Origin: an uncultured Porphyromonadaceae bacterium
GTDB lineage: Bacteria > Bacteroidota > Bacteroidia > Bacteroidales > Muribaculaceae
Direction of reading: 5' to 3'
DNA length: 39,275 nt
NCBI GenBank assembly: GCA_947177145.1
Contig: CAMWTL010000003.1
Coordinates: 1 to 39,275, forward strand
Position numbers and translations under genes: made by a program. The notes beneath the pieces are model-generated. The model was not told the DNA's origin. It did no database searches and saw nothing but the letters and a program-made list of their open reading frames with translations. Below are positions 16,279 to 24,183 of the stretch, one piece after another. Numbering within the stretch: position 1 is the first letter of the stretch; every line of letters begins with the position of its first letter.

Positions 16279-17649
16279 TTGGATACAGACCCTTTACCAT
16301 CTGCCACACCAACCATATCTCTACTGGTCTTACTATCGCAGGCAATCGAATTTTCCGTGCCCCCAAGTTGGGTGTCATGGAGCATCATAGTAGCCGTTGC
16401 TTGTCTTTGCCTGTTGATTTCAGCTTTTGTTTCCGGTAGTGAGATTGCTTATTTCGGTCTTACACGTTCTGAAATCGACGAATTAAGCGAAGAGGAAGAT
16501 GATCCCCAAAGTGTGACAGCCTGCCGGATGCTCTCCGACAGTGAACGCCTTTTAGCCACAATTCTTATCTCCAATAATCTTGTCAATATCACCATGGTCG
16601 TGCTGCTGTCATTCGCATTCAACCAGGTGATAGCCATACATAACACCGTTCTCGATTTTCTTATTCAGACGGTGTTGCTCACTTTCCTGCTGCTTCTGTT
16701 CGGTGAGATTTTCCCAAAACTTGTGGCACGTAACCGCACTATGAAATGGGTGAAGATGGCATCTTCTCCCCTTATGCTGCTTTATAAACTCACCGGACCT
16801 ATGGCAAAGCTTATGGTTAAATCGTCGGTGCTTATAAATAAGGTGGTGACAAAGAAAGATGAGAACCTTTCGACCGACGAATTGGAGAAAGCTCTCCAGA
16901 TTTCCGACATCAAGGAGGGTGAAGATAAGGATATGCTCGAAGGTATTCTCACATTCGGTGAGAAGGAGGCAAGCGATATTATGATTTCGCGTGTAGATAT
17001 CACAGCGATTGAATACCACGACACTTGGTCGGAAGCTGTTGACATAATCCTAAAATCGGGGTATTCACGTATTCCCGTCTACGATACTTCACAAGATACC
17101 ATTCGCGGTATCCTGTATTCTAAGGATCTACTTCCCTATATTGGTAAGCAAGGTGACTCCTTCCGTTGGCAAACCCTTCTGCGTGACCCATATTTTGTGC
17201 CGGAGTCACGTCCTCTCGACGATCTTCTCGAAGACTTCCGTAAGCGTAAGATACATATTGCCATCGTAGTGGATGAGTATGGCGGTACGCAGGGAATGGT
17301 GACACTTGAAGATGTGATTGAGGAAATTGTGGGAGAGATTGACGATGAATACGACGAACAGACATCGGTGTATAAAAAAGTCAATGCCAACACCTATATT
17401 TTCGATGCCAAGGTTCCACTTGGAGAATTTTGCCATATACTTGACATTGACGAAGAGGAACTTGGCGACACAGGTGATGCCGAGACCTTAGCCGGTCTTC
17501 TGTTAGAGATAAAGGGTGACTTCCCCACCATGAAAGAGACCCTCGAAAGAGGACCTTTACGCTTTCAGGTAATCCAAAAGGAACGTCATCGCATCACAAA
17601 GGTAAAAGTGACGGTCAGCACACACGCTGCTAACGAGAAACCTGAGTAA
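16279..17649 (+). CDS. gldE: GldE-like CNNM/CorC-family membrane protein with CBS domains
   Basis: The 456-residue protein has an N-terminal DUF21 (CNNM) membrane domain with several hydrophobic segments (about 30-200, including LCLLISAFVSGSEIAYFGLTRSEI). A CBS pair follows (about 230-350, with SGYSRIPVYD and HIAIVVDEYGGTQGMVTLEDVIEEIVGEI), then a CorC_HlyC domain. The family is linked to divalent-cation transport. In Flavobacteriia GldE is needed for gliding, but in Bacteroidales the name is by homology and does not imply motility. The start is TTG at 16279: no in-frame ATG occurs before the membrane domain, and the promoter ends about 19 bases before. A phosphopantetheinyl transferase gene follows, an arrangement I recall as common in this phylum. 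Confidence 0.88.
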   Translation: MDTDPLPSATPTISLLVLLSQAIEFSVPPSWVSWSIIVAVACLCLLISAFVSGSEIAYFGLTRSEIDELSEEEDDPQSVTACRMLSDSERLLATILISNNLVNITMVVLLSFAFNQVIAIHNTVLDFLIQTVLLTFLLLLFGEIFPKLVARNRTMKWVKMASSPLMLLYKLTGPMAKLMVKSSVLINKVVTKKDENLSTDELEKALQISDIKEGEDKDMLEGILTFGEKEASDIMISRVDITAIEYHDTWSEAVDIILKSGYSRIPVYDTSQDTIRGILYSKDLLPYIGKQGDSFRWQTLLRDPYFVPESRPLDDLLEDFRKRKIHIAIVVDEYGGTQGMVTLEDVIEEIVGEIDDEYDEQTSVYKKVNANTYIFDAKVPLGEFCHILDIDEEELGDTGDAETLAGLLLEIKGDFPTMKETLERGPLRFQVIQKERHRITKVKVTVSTHAANEKPE

Positions 17650-17776
17650 TTTCCTCATTCATGATCTCTATCTACTTCTCGAGCATAATCTCTATCTATA
17701 AGATAGCATATATCTCCTCTCTAACCCCTCACATATTTTATTCAGTTTAACCTCACCTCTACAACTCATTGTTGAA

Positions 17777-18538
17777 ATGGAAGATGAATTTATATATTGG
17801 CACCACCACACTCCGGTAGGAATCAAGGTGGAAGAGATAAGCGGAATGGAAAGCAAGTCCGGTAGAATCTGGGAAGCTATGGCTAAACAGATATATTGCG
17901 AGAACGGCCGTGACGGATATCGTGATTTAGGACACTTCGCTAACGGTGCGCCTTTCCTTTTCGGACAAACCACTCGCATCTCACTTACACACACTGATCA
18001 TCTCCTCGCCGTAGCCACACTTCCCAAAACGCCAGAAGCGAATTTAGCTCAATTCGCGCCACGAACTGCCCTGGGGATAGATGCCGAACGCACCAATCGT
18101 CAACAGGTGTTGAAAGTGCGCGACCGTTTTTTGTCTGATGCAGAAAAGGAGTTGATACCCGCTGAAGACATCGAAGCCAATATCATTGCTTGGACAGCCA
18201 AGGAAGCCTTGTATAAGGCAGCTATGACAGAAGGACTCGACCTTCGCACTGACATCATTATCCGTCAACTTCCGGAAATCGATCACAAGATGAATCTACC
18301 CGGTGCACCGGCTCCCATACTCGGTAAAGCCACCCTTCGCCTCCCAAATCCCAATATAGCTGTCACCTCTACTGCTGAAGAAACCACATCTCCGGATAGG
18401 AGTGTTCCCAAACACTTGGATAATAGCGTAACGGAACATGAGATGGAGCTATATAGCTACCTCAGTGAAGGTGAAACGGAAAGCTACATCGTCACCATAG
18501 CCTATTCCCCCAAGTGCGCCAAATTCGGCCGCCACTAA
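17777..18538 (+). CDS. 4'-phosphopantetheinyl transferase, Sfp type
   Basis: This enzyme moves the phosphopantetheine arm from CoA onto carrier proteins such as ACP. The visible signatures are SLTHTDHLLAVA, the Mg-binding pair D102 and E104 in LGIDAER, FLSDAEKEL, and WTAKEALYKA (W139, E143, K147). The first 95 residues form the usual N-terminal half-domain. Residues about 185-235 are a low-complexity insert rich in Pro, Thr and Ser before the last strand (SYIVTIAYSP). It follows gldE by 127 bases; no clear TAnnTTTG box is seen in that gap, so read-through from gldE is likely. A 12-bp hairpin closes the unit (18571-18605). Confidence 0.9.
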   Translation: MEDEFIYWHHHTPVGIKVEEISGMESKSGRIWEAMAKQIYCENGRDGYRDLGHFANGAPFLFGQTTRISLTHTDHLLAVATLPKTPEANLAQFAPRTALGIDAERTNRQQVLKVRDRFLSDAEKELIPAEDIEANIIAWTAKEALYKAAMTEGLDLRTDIIIRQLPEIDHKMNLPGAPAPILGKATLRLPNPNIAVTSTAEETTSPDRSVPKHLDNSVTEHEMELYSYLSEGETESYIVTIAYSPKCAKFGRH

Positions 18539-18570
18539 TCCCAGTTTACTAAAACACCTCAACCTATAGA

Positions 18571-18605
18571 GCCATGGCATAGCAACTAAAAACCTATGCC
18601 ATGGC
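18571..18605 (+). terminator. 12-bp hairpin after the phosphopantetheinyl transferase gene
   Basis: GCCATGGCATAG (18571-18582) pairs perfectly with CTATGCCATGGC (18594-18605) around an 11-base A-rich loop. It starts 33 bases after the stop codon. The following ACTTATATTA has few T residues, so termination strength is uncertain. Confidence 0.6.
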
Positions 18606-18684
18606 ACTTATATTAGTATGGACTGGAATGAACTATTCGTTTGTGGGGGATGTTTTTATAATAGAGAAACACAAAACAATAGTT

Positions 18685-19200
18685 ATGAAAAAGTTAATAT
18701 TAATGTTGGTTGTGGCTGTTGCCGCAATCTCTAATGCATCAGCAATGAATCTGAAAGAAGCCTTTAATGCACTTTCCAATATCCAGAATGTGAATGTCGT
18801 GACCCCTGACTACAATTTGCCAATAGATGCCGACATCGTTCAGAACGGTCAACTCGCAGCCGGATATAATCTGAATAAGGAACAGATAGCAGAAGCCGGT
18901 ACTGCCGCTTATACAATCCTTAACCAAGTGCCTCTTACATCCATGGTCAACGGAGGTAACAACGGTGAGGTAGCCTCTTTTATTTACGCTATGCCGAATG
19001 ATTCCGGTTCAAACGATCTTTTGGTTGTGGCTATGAGCGGTTACAAGGGTTCAGTTGTATTCTTCTACACCACCGCTGACGATGCGTATGTATCTGCTAT
19101 CAAGTCGGCACCGCTCAAGATTGAAGGCAACTTCCTTAGTTTAGAGGCTAAGATGTCTGACGGCAACGAATTCAACATTATCCTTAGCAAAGCACGCTAA
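18685..19200 (+). CDS. Small secreted protein of unknown function
   Basis: I place the start at 18685 because the ATG begins a textbook signal peptide (MKKLILMLVVAVAAISNASA) for a 171-residue protein. An in-frame ATG at 18601 would add 28 residues and overlap the preceding hairpin. The mature part has no Cys and no catalytic motif I recognise. It has a repeated hydrophobic-strand pattern (NDLLVVAMSGYKGSVVFFYTTADDAYVSAIKSAPLKIEGNFLSL, given in part as recognisable strands) suggesting a mixed alpha/beta fold. It is flanked by a hairpin upstream and a strong terminator downstream, so it is probably a single-gene unit. Its promoter is not clear; TTCGTTTG at 18636-18643 is a one-mismatch -7 box. 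I do not recognise the family. Confidence 0.75.
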   Translation: MKKLILMLVVAVAAISNASAMNLKEAFNALSNIQNVNVVTPDYNLPIDADIVQNGQLAAGYNLNKEQIAEAGTAAYTILNQVPLTSMVNGGNNGEVASFIYAMPNDSGSNDLLVVAMSGYKGSVVFFYTTADDAYVSAIKSAPLKIEGNFLSLEAKMSDGNEFNIILSKAR

Positions 19201-19245
19201 AGGGGTAATCCTGAATCAAAAGACTTATTCAAACCATTAGATTAA

Positions 19246-19285
19246 AATAGGGCAACGGATGGTATCCGCTGCCCTATTCTTTTTT
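19246..19285 (+). terminator. Intrinsic terminator after the secreted-protein gene
   Basis: AATAGGGCA (19246-19254) pairs with TGCCCTATT (19270-19278), and CGGAT (19256-19260) with ATCCG (19264-19268), with one A-C mismatch. CTTTTTT follows. It ends only four bases before the stop of the minus-strand 38-residue ORF and may serve both strands. Confidence 0.9.
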
Positions 19286-19288
19286 AAA

Positions 19289-19405
19289 TCACTTCTTCTC
19301 ACCGCGAGGATGAGTCTGATTCCATTTCTTATATTCACGATGACCGATTATACTTCCGATAACCACACCGATGAAGGGAAGGATTACATAAATAGGAATA
19401 TTCAT
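19289..19405 (-). CDS. 38-residue single-pass membrane protein, unlisted small gene
   Basis: Reading the minus strand from the ATG at 19405 gives MNIPIYVILPFIGVVIGSII followed by GHREYKKWNQTHPRGEKK and a TGA at 19289. Residues about 4-21 form one TM helix with Gly-xxx-Gly spacing (GVVIGSIIG) and the tail is strongly basic and hydrophilic. Two signals support it as a gene. A promoter-like pair on the same strand (ATTG, 20 bases, TAATTTTG at 19432-19463) would start transcription about 20 bases upstream. A hairpin (19246-19285) lies directly after its stop. The positive-inside rule predicts the C-terminus in the cytoplasm. Function unknown, and no homologue is recalled. Confidence 0.6.
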   Translation of the reverse strand: MNIPIYVILPFIGVVIGSIIGHREYKKWNQTHPRGEKK

Positions 19406-19431
19406 AACACTTTAAATTGATTTTACTGTCA

Positions 19432-19463
19432 CAAAATTAATAAATTTATCCTTATCCTACAAT
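19432..19463 (-). promoter_or_regulatory. Promoter of the 38-residue membrane-protein gene
   Basis: On the minus strand ATTG (19463-19460) and TAATTTTG (19439-19432) are spaced by 20 bases, matching the Bacteroidota promoter with one -33 mismatch. It points toward the small ORF that starts at 19405. Confidence 0.6.
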
Positions 19464-19608
19464 GGGCGTACACATTTTCTGTAGAAATACAATATAAGAT
19501 AAGGAGAACGGCTAAAAATATGCTCCAACCGAAAATTTTTAAGTAAGGAGATTCCTTTTTTTATATTTATTAACATTAGCCTGAAAGATTTTGGCAGAGG
19601 GGCAGCAT

Positions 19609-19616
19609 TAACTTTG
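19609..19616 (+). promoter_or_regulatory. -7 box upstream of the 37-residue ORF
   Basis: TAACTTTG matches TAnnTTTG. The nearest TTTG (19590-19593) is only 15 bases away, shorter than the usual 19-21. If used, it gives a structured leader of about 145 bases. Confidence 0.5.
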
Positions 19617-19725
19617 CAATGTCATCAGAAGAGATTGAGGGTCAACTTCAATTATGAAGCCCGACTTCAATTCTGATGCTGATTTGCCGTTAAAGCAAAA
19701 CGAAAAACATTTATTCTTTAACCAC

Positions 19726-19752
19726 GCGTCGGGTCGTTCTTTGGCCCGGCGC
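19726..19752 (+). other. GC-rich leader hairpin before the 37-residue ORF
   Basis: GCGTCGGG (19726-19733) pairs with CCCGGCGC (19745-19752) including one G-U pair, with an 11-base loop, and is followed by CTAAAAAAAC. It ends 16 bases before the ATG at 19769, close enough to affect ribosome access. It has no T-run after it, so it is not an ordinary terminator. Confidence 0.5.
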
Positions 19753-19768
19753 CTAAAAAAACAAAAGT

Positions 19769-19882
19769 ATGGAAACAGAAGAAGAACAAAAATCCAATCT
19801 CATTGGCAACCGACTTGCCATCTCTGCAATTTATGCACTCGGACTTGCCCTGATTCTCCTCCAGCTTCGTAGTCTTCTCTGA
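19769..19882 (+). CDS. 37-residue single-pass membrane protein, unlisted small gene
   Basis: The ATG at 19769 opens METEEEQKSNLIGNRLAISA followed by IYALGLALILLQLRSLL and a TGA ending at 19882. The N-terminus is acidic (five of the first six residues after Met include four Glu), residues about 15-33 form a hydrophobic helix, and the protein ends almost at the helix. A -7 box (19609-19616), a leader hairpin and a strong terminator (19919-19959) frame it as a separate transcription unit. A different-frame ORF (19654-19872) overlaps it but ends in a Cys/Pro-rich, non-protein-like stretch, so I prefer this one. Function unknown. Confidence 0.6.
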   Translation: METEEEQKSNLIGNRLAISAIYALGLALILLQLRSLL

Positions 19883-19918
19883 CCACAGTCGTCTGCCTCG
19901 ACCACAAGCTTACAATTG

Positions 19919-19959
19919 AAAAATGCGCCTGCCGAATCAACAACGGCAGACGCATTTTT
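19919..19959. terminator. Bidirectional terminator between the 37-residue gene and the Bax-inhibitor gene
   Basis: AAAAATGCG (19919-19927) pairs with CGCATTTTT (19951-19959), and CTGCCG (19929-19934) with CGGCAG (19944-19949), with a single C-A mismatch. A-run and T-run flanks allow it to end transcripts from both strands. Confidence 0.88.
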
Positions 19960-20003
19960 ATATTACAAATAATGTAATTAAACCAACTTTAAGAGCTTTT
20001 CCA

Positions 20004-20723
20004 TCAATCGCGGCTTCCACCGAATATGCGGAGAAGGAAGAGGAACAGATTGATGAAGTCAAGATAGAGGTTGAGAGCACCCATTGTAGCGAGCTTGTCA
20101 GCAAGTGCCGGATCAAGGTTGGCAGCTGCAAGACGTTTAACTTGCTGAGTATCCCAAGCTGTAAGACCTGTGAAAATCAACACACCCACGATTGAGATAA
20201 TCCACTCCATTGTGCTGTTTGCCCAGAAGATGTTGACAACGCTGGCAATGATAAGGCCGAAAAGAGCCATAATCAGGTAGGTGCCCATCTTAGAGAGGTC
20301 TGACTTAGTGAAGTAGCCATATACCGACATCGCACCGAATGTGCCGGCTGTGATGAAGAAGGTATAGACGATGGTGCCCATACGGTAAACCAAGAAAATC
20401 GGAGCCAACCATACGCCCATAATAGCTGAGAATACGCAGAACATCACAAGACATGCTCCGGTAGACATACGGGTCATACGTGCCGGAAGAATCCAAGCCA
20501 TAGCAAGCATTGCTATGAAAAGACCCCAGAACACTATCTTACTTCCAAAGATGAAGCTGATAGCCGCCGGACTTGACGCCACACCGAGCGCACAGAAAGC
20601 GGAAATGAGAAGACCGATGAACATACGCACATAGACGCGCTTCATCACTGAGTTGGTCTGGCTGACCACTGCACCCTGCCCGTAGTAGGGAGGAGGCGTT
20701 ACGTTTGAATTTCTGTAATCCAT
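20004..20723 (-). CDS. Bax inhibitor-1/YccA-family membrane protein
   Basis: The 239-residue protein has a short Pro/Tyr-rich cytoplasmic N-terminus, then seven hydrophobic helices, and ends in LYLDFINLFLFLLRIFGGSRD. That ending and AWDTQQVKRL are family hallmarks. The Asp residues in AWDTQ and LYLDF correspond in position to the Asp pair that forms the pH-sensing latch in the Bacillus calcium-leak homologue YetJ, so a pH-gated calcium leak is a reasonable family-based expectation. It has its own promoter (20769-20799), and its 3' end meets the shared terminator at 19919-19959. The gene stands alone between tiny membrane-protein genes and argS. Confidence 0.92.
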   Translation of the reverse strand: MDYRNSNVTPPPYYGQGAVVSQTNSVMKRVYVRMFIGLLISAFCALGVASSPAAISFIFGSKIVFWGLFIAMLAMAWILPARMTRMSTGACLVMFCVFSAIMGVWLAPIFLVYRMGTIVYTFFITAGTFGAMSVYGYFTKSDLSKMGTYLIMALFGLIIASVVNIFWANSTMEWIISIVGVLIFTGLTAWDTQQVKRLAAANLDPALADKLATMGALNLYLDFINLFLFLLRIFGGSRD

Positions 20724-20768
20724 ATCGTGTTATTTTGTTTGATTTCTTTTATCTCCATGTCACGACCA

Positions 20769-20799
20769 TAAACTTAATCCACAATCACATTCCGGCAAA
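20769..20799 (-). promoter_or_regulatory. Promoter of the Bax-inhibitor-1 family gene
   Basis: On the minus strand TTTG (20799-20796) and TAAGTTTA (20776-20769) are separated by 19 bases. Only the last base differs from TAnnTTTG. The leader would be about 40 bases. Confidence 0.65.
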
Positions 20800-20958
20800 A
20801 AAACCTATAGGATATGGGTTAATAATGGAACCGTAACTATTATATAGACAACAAATCCCATGCCGAGTTTATTGTGTCGCCTATATTTAAGCTTTTAAAT
20901 ACCTTTTACTATGAATAATTCCGAAAAATCGAACATTTCACAGCAGCATACGAATGAC

Positions 20959-22737
20959 TTACATTCTTTCCGGCATTTCCATACCAAGCAGCCCCACACC
21001 GGCTTTCAGTGTGCGTGCCACAACTGCCGACAGAAGCAAACGCAGCTGTTTCACATCCTCATTCTCCTCTTTGAGTATTGAGTAATCGTGATAGAACTGG
21101 TTGTATTCCTTGGCAAGGTCATAGCAGTAGTTGGCTATCAACGCAGGTGAATAGCTGCGTCCCGCCTCCTCAACCACACTCTTGAAGTCTGCCACTTTCT
21201 GAATAAGTGTCGACTCCTTCTCGTTAGGCTCTGCCTTGGGCATCATATCCATATCTACCCCACCTGCTTTGCGGAGCACTGAGCGGATACGTGCATAGGT
21301 GTATTGGAGGAACGGACCGGTATTGCCGTTAAAGTCTATAGACTCTTTCGGATTGAAGAGCATATTCTTCTTGGGGTCTACTTTCAAAAGAAAATACTTC
21401 AATGCGCCCAGACCCACCATACGTGCCACCTCAGCAGCCTCCTCGGCAGGCATATCGGCAAAACGGTCGGCAGACATCTCTTTCGCATCAGCCACCATCT
21501 TGTCAAGGAGATCGTCGGCGTCAACAACGGTGCCTTCGCGAGATTTCATCTTACCCTCCGGCAGCTCCACCATACCATAAGAGAAATGGGTAAGGTCTTT
21601 GCCCCACTTGAAACCAAGCTTATCTAAAAGCAAAGAGAGCACTTGGAAATGATAGTTCTGCTCGTTGCCCACCACATAGATCATCTTATCTATGGGATAA
21701 TCCTGATAACGTAGCTTGGCAGTGCCTATGTCCTGGGTCATATATACCGAAGTACCGTCAGCACGGAGCAGAAGCTTATGGTCAAGACCGTCCCCTGTAA
21801 GGTCAGCCCATACCGAGCCGTCATCCTTACGGTACATTATACCTTTTTCTATGCCGCCGAGTACAAGGTCTTTGCCTTCAAGGTAGGTATCACTCTCATA
21901 ATATATCTTGTCGAAATCTACGCCGAGACGCTTATAGGTCTCGTCGAAGCCATCGTATACCCAGCCGTTCATTGTCTTCCACAATTCACGTACCTCAGGA
22001 TCGCCCGCCTCCCACTTACGAAGCATCTCACGCGCCTCAAGCATAAGGGGAGCATTAGCCTTAGCCTCATCCTCGGTCATGTTCTCCTTCTCCATCAGCT
22101 CCTTCACCTGCTCACGATAGTGTCTGTCAAAAGCCACGTAGAAATCGCCTATCAGGTGGTCGCCCTTCTTTCCGGATGACTCAGGTGTCACATCGTTGCC
22201 CCATTTCTGCCAAGCCAACATCGACTTGCAGATGTGTATGCCACGGTCGTTGACAATATTTGTCTTGACAACCTTATGACCGTTGGCTGCCAAGATACAA
22301 GAAAGAGAATAGCCCAAAAGGTTGTTGCGCACGTGTCCCAAATGGAGAGGCTTGTTAGTATTGGGCGAGGAATACTCCACCATCACAAGGTCGGAGTTCT
22401 CATCCGCAGCCTTGATGCCATAATTCGGATCTTCAGCTATCGAATGAAGCACCGTGAGCCAGAATGTAGGATTCACAGAAAGGTTAAGAAAACCTTTCAC
22501 CACATTATACTTCTCAACAGCCGGCTCATTCTTCACAAGCCACTCGCCGATTTCGGCGCCTGTGACTTCCGGCGACTTATGCGACGCTTTAAGCCACGGG
22601 AATACCACAATTGTGAGATTCCCCTCAAACTCCTTCCTTGTCTGCTGCGGCACTATCTTTTCAGGCGCCACATCTATCCCATATAGTTCTTTCAGGGCAT
22701 TCGACACCGCCCTGCTGATAATGGTTTCTACTGTCAT
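20959..22737 (-). CDS. argS: Arginyl-tRNA synthetase
   Basis: This class I synthetase charges tRNA-Arg in the cytoplasm. The 592-residue length is normal. The N-terminal additional domain (about 1-110) recognises the tRNA D-loop. The ATP-binding signature follows in SSPNTNKPLHLGHVRNNL (HLGH at 132-135). The second signature is LPEGKMKSREGTVV, a KMSKS-like variant. The C-terminal anticodon-binding DALR domain begins near TGPFLQYTYARIRSVLRKAG and ends with KAGVGLLGMEMPERM. The promoter is a consensus match just upstream (22762-22793), leaving a leader of only about 15-20 bases. No terminator is obvious in the AT-rich 20800-20958 stretch below it. Confidence 0.98.
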   Translation of the reverse strand: MTVETIISRAVSNALKELYGIDVAPEKIVPQQTRKEFEGNLTIVVFPWLKASHKSPEVTGAEIGEWLVKNEPAVEKYNVVKGFLNLSVNPTFWLTVLHSIAEDPNYGIKAADENSDLVMVEYSSPNTNKPLHLGHVRNNLLGYSLSCILAANGHKVVKTNIVNDRGIHICKSMLAWQKWGNDVTPESSGKKGDHLIGDFYVAFDRHYREQVKELMEKENMTEDEAKANAPLMLEAREMLRKWEAGDPEVRELWKTMNGWVYDGFDETYKRLGVDFDKIYYESDTYLEGKDLVLGGIEKGIMYRKDDGSVWADLTGDGLDHKLLLRADGTSVYMTQDIGTAKLRYQDYPIDKMIYVVGNEQNYHFQVLSLLLDKLGFKWGKDLTHFSYGMVELPEGKMKSREGTVVDADDLLDKMVADAKEMSADRFADMPAEEAAEVARMVGLGALKYFLLKVDPKKNMLFNPKESIDFNGNTGPFLQYTYARIRSVLRKAGGVDMDMMPKAEPNEKESTLIQKVADFKSVVEEAGRSYSPALIANYCYDLAKEYNQFYHDYSILKEENEDVKQLRLLLSAVVARTLKAGVGLLGMEMPERM

Positions 22738-22761
22738 TGTCGTATGGATATTTTACCTCTG

Positions 22762-22793
22762 CAAAATTAGCAAATTTTCCATTAAATCACAAA
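22762..22793 (-). promoter_or_regulatory. argS promoter
   Basis: On the minus strand TTTG (22793-22790), 20 bases, then TAATTTTG (22769-22762): a full consensus match. Confidence 0.85.
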
Positions 22794-22874
22794 CTGAACA
22801 CCCACTACGTCAACAATAATCCGTATCTGTACCCGTTCCTCACAGCGTCACACCCTCATTGCCTCGGCTTTCGC

Positions 22875-23138
22875 TCAGTTGCCAAGCTCCGGAGCCGGCT
22901 TGAACTTGACTGTCCTTCGAGCTGCAATAGTGATTTTCTCCTTGGTGCGCGGATTAATACCTACACGCTCGGGTTTCTCCATCACTGAGAATGTGCCGAA
23001 ACCAATCAATTGTACCTTATCGTCGTTGGCAAGTGCTTCCTCTATAGCCACCAGACACGCATCAAGTGCAGCCTTGGCAGCCACCTTATTCAATCCCGCT
23101 TTTTCTGCGATCTCATTCGCAAGTTCTGTCTTGTTCAT
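22875..23138 (-). CDS. HU-family DNA-binding protein
   Basis: The 87 residues match HU over the full length: MNKTELANEIAEKAGLNKVA at the dimerising helices, LIGFGTFSVMEKPERVGINP leading into the beta-arm, and ARRTVKFKPAPELGN at the end. HU dimers bend and compact DNA without sequence specificity. The gene has its own -7 box (23250-23257) and a leader of about 105 bases. It is read toward argS but argS has its own promoter. Another HU-like paralogue elsewhere would be usual for Bacteroidota, so I do not assign a symbol. Confidence 0.95.
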   Translation of the reverse strand: MNKTELANEIAEKAGLNKVAAKAALDACLVAIEEALANDDKVQLIGFGTFSVMEKPERVGINPRTKEKITIAARRTVKFKPAPELGN

Positions 23139-23249
23139 ATTTCATTTCAATTTAATTTCACCTTAACTATCTCCCACTCCCCTTTTATCTCCCCAATAAT
23201 CCTAACCCATAACCACTACTCCCTAAACACTACACACACTAATTTCCAA

Positions 23250-23257
23250 CAAATATA
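23250..23257 (-). promoter_or_regulatory. -7 box of the HU gene
   Basis: The minus strand reads TATATTTG here, matching TAnnTTTG. No TTTG is found at the -33 distance. Confidence 0.5.
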
Positions 23258-23377
23258 TCCTTTAAAAAGCTTATAAAGACTGTTCTTTTTTCACTTTTTT
23301 AGCTTATTTTACCAAGATATAATACCCCTCAGCCCTAAATAATCCGCTCATCAGCCTAAATAATCAAAGAGTTTTGT

Positions 23378-23385
23378 TAATTTTG
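23378..23385 (+). promoter_or_regulatory. -7 box of the rhomboid operon
   Basis: TAATTTTG matches the -7 consensus and predicts a start near 23392, about 24 bases before the ATG at 23416. This rules out a translation start upstream of that ATG. No good -33 TTTG is seen. Confidence 0.6.
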
Positions 23386-23415
23386 CAACATATTTGCAAA
23401 TATATACATACAACA

Positions 23416-24183
23416 ATGTCTGGAAATAGATTCAGCAGTTTTGTGGCTTCGATTCCTCCGGTCACAAAAAACTTAATCATCATCAACCTAATAATATGGG
23501 TAGCCGAGGCTTTGTTCCCACGCTTTGCCTCGTTCATAGTGCATCACCTTGGGCTGCACTATGTGCCTGCCACCGAATTTAATCCGGTTCAGCTGATCAC
23601 CTATCTGTTCATTCATGCTGAGTCGACTCCATTGCATGTGCTGTTTAATATGTTCACCCTGCTTATGTTCGGTGTGATTCTTGAGCGTGTATGGGGGTCA
23701 AAACGCTTCTTCATCTTCTATTTCGTTTGCGGTGTAGGCGCGGCTCTCGTCCAGGAGTTGGTCTGGAGCCTGACTTGGATGAATGACTATATCGGCATCC
23801 TTGCACGCCAAAACGGTCTGACCGCCGACACCGTGCGTGAAATTGTGCATCGCGAATTGGCTGCGGGCGACCCTGAACTTCTGTCGGCAATGTCAATGAT
23901 GAAAAACAGTCTGGTCACAATCGGTGCCTCCGGTGCGGTGTTTGGTGTGATAATGGGCTTTGCCATGGTCTTCCCCGATCGCCCTATGTATGTCATGTTT
24001 ATCCCCATACCTATAAAAGCAAAATACCTGATGATTTTCTACGGTGTGCTTGAGTTCTTCTTAGGTGTGGCGGAAATTGATATGGTGGCACACTTCGCTC
24101 ACCTTGGCGGTATGCTTTTCGGACTCGTGTTGTTACTGTATTGGAAAAAGAAAGGGACACTCTACAGTGGAGGATTTTATTAA
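23416..24183 (+). CDS. Rhomboid-family intramembrane serine protease
   Basis: I use the ATG at 23416; an in-frame TTG at 23374 lies before the predicted transcription start. The 255-residue protein has about six hydrophobic helices. Rhomboid hallmarks are FIHAESTPLHVLFNMFTLLMFG (loop and helix 2, with the oxyanion-type His and Asn), the catalytic Ser172 in TIGASGAVFG and His229 in HFAHLGGMLFG. It cuts membrane-anchored substrates within the bilayer; the substrate is unknown. A soluble insert (about 125-165, containing two helices) separates early helices from the catalytic one. The next gene, also a rhomboid, begins 17 bases before this stop, so the two are translationally coupled. Confidence 0.92.
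   Translation: MSGNRFSSFVASIPPVTKNLIIINLIIWVAEALFPRFASFIVHHLGLHYVPATEFNPVQLITYLFIHAESTPLHVLFNMFTLLMFGVILERVWGSKRFFIFYFVCGVGAALVQELVWSLTWMNDYIGILARQNGLTADTVREIVHRELAAGDPELLSAMSMMKNSLVTIGASGAVFGVIMGFAMVFPDRPMYVMFIPIPIKAKYLMIFYGVLEFFLGVAEIDMVAHFAHLGGMLFGLVLLLYWKKKGTLYSGGFY

Larger units (their letters stand above)
19440..19768. other. Gene-poor stretch between two tiny divergent genes
   Basis: I see no convincing longer gene here. It holds the plus-strand -7 box TAACTTTG (19609-19616) for the 37-residue ORF. It also has a weak hairpin AAGGA-GAT-TCCTT followed by T-rich sequence (about 19543-19560). A longer GC-rich stem lies in the leader, GCGTCGGG (19726-19733) with CCCGGCGC (19745-19752). The first 160 bases are AT-rich; a short untranslated RNA cannot be excluded. 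Confidence 0.5.

Noticed and set aside
19654-19872. A 72-residue open frame starting with MKPDFNSDADLPLKQNE
   Set aside because: It overlaps the 37-residue gene in another frame and ends in a Cys/Pro-rich stretch that looks like out-of-frame translation. A short leader peptide at its start is not excluded.
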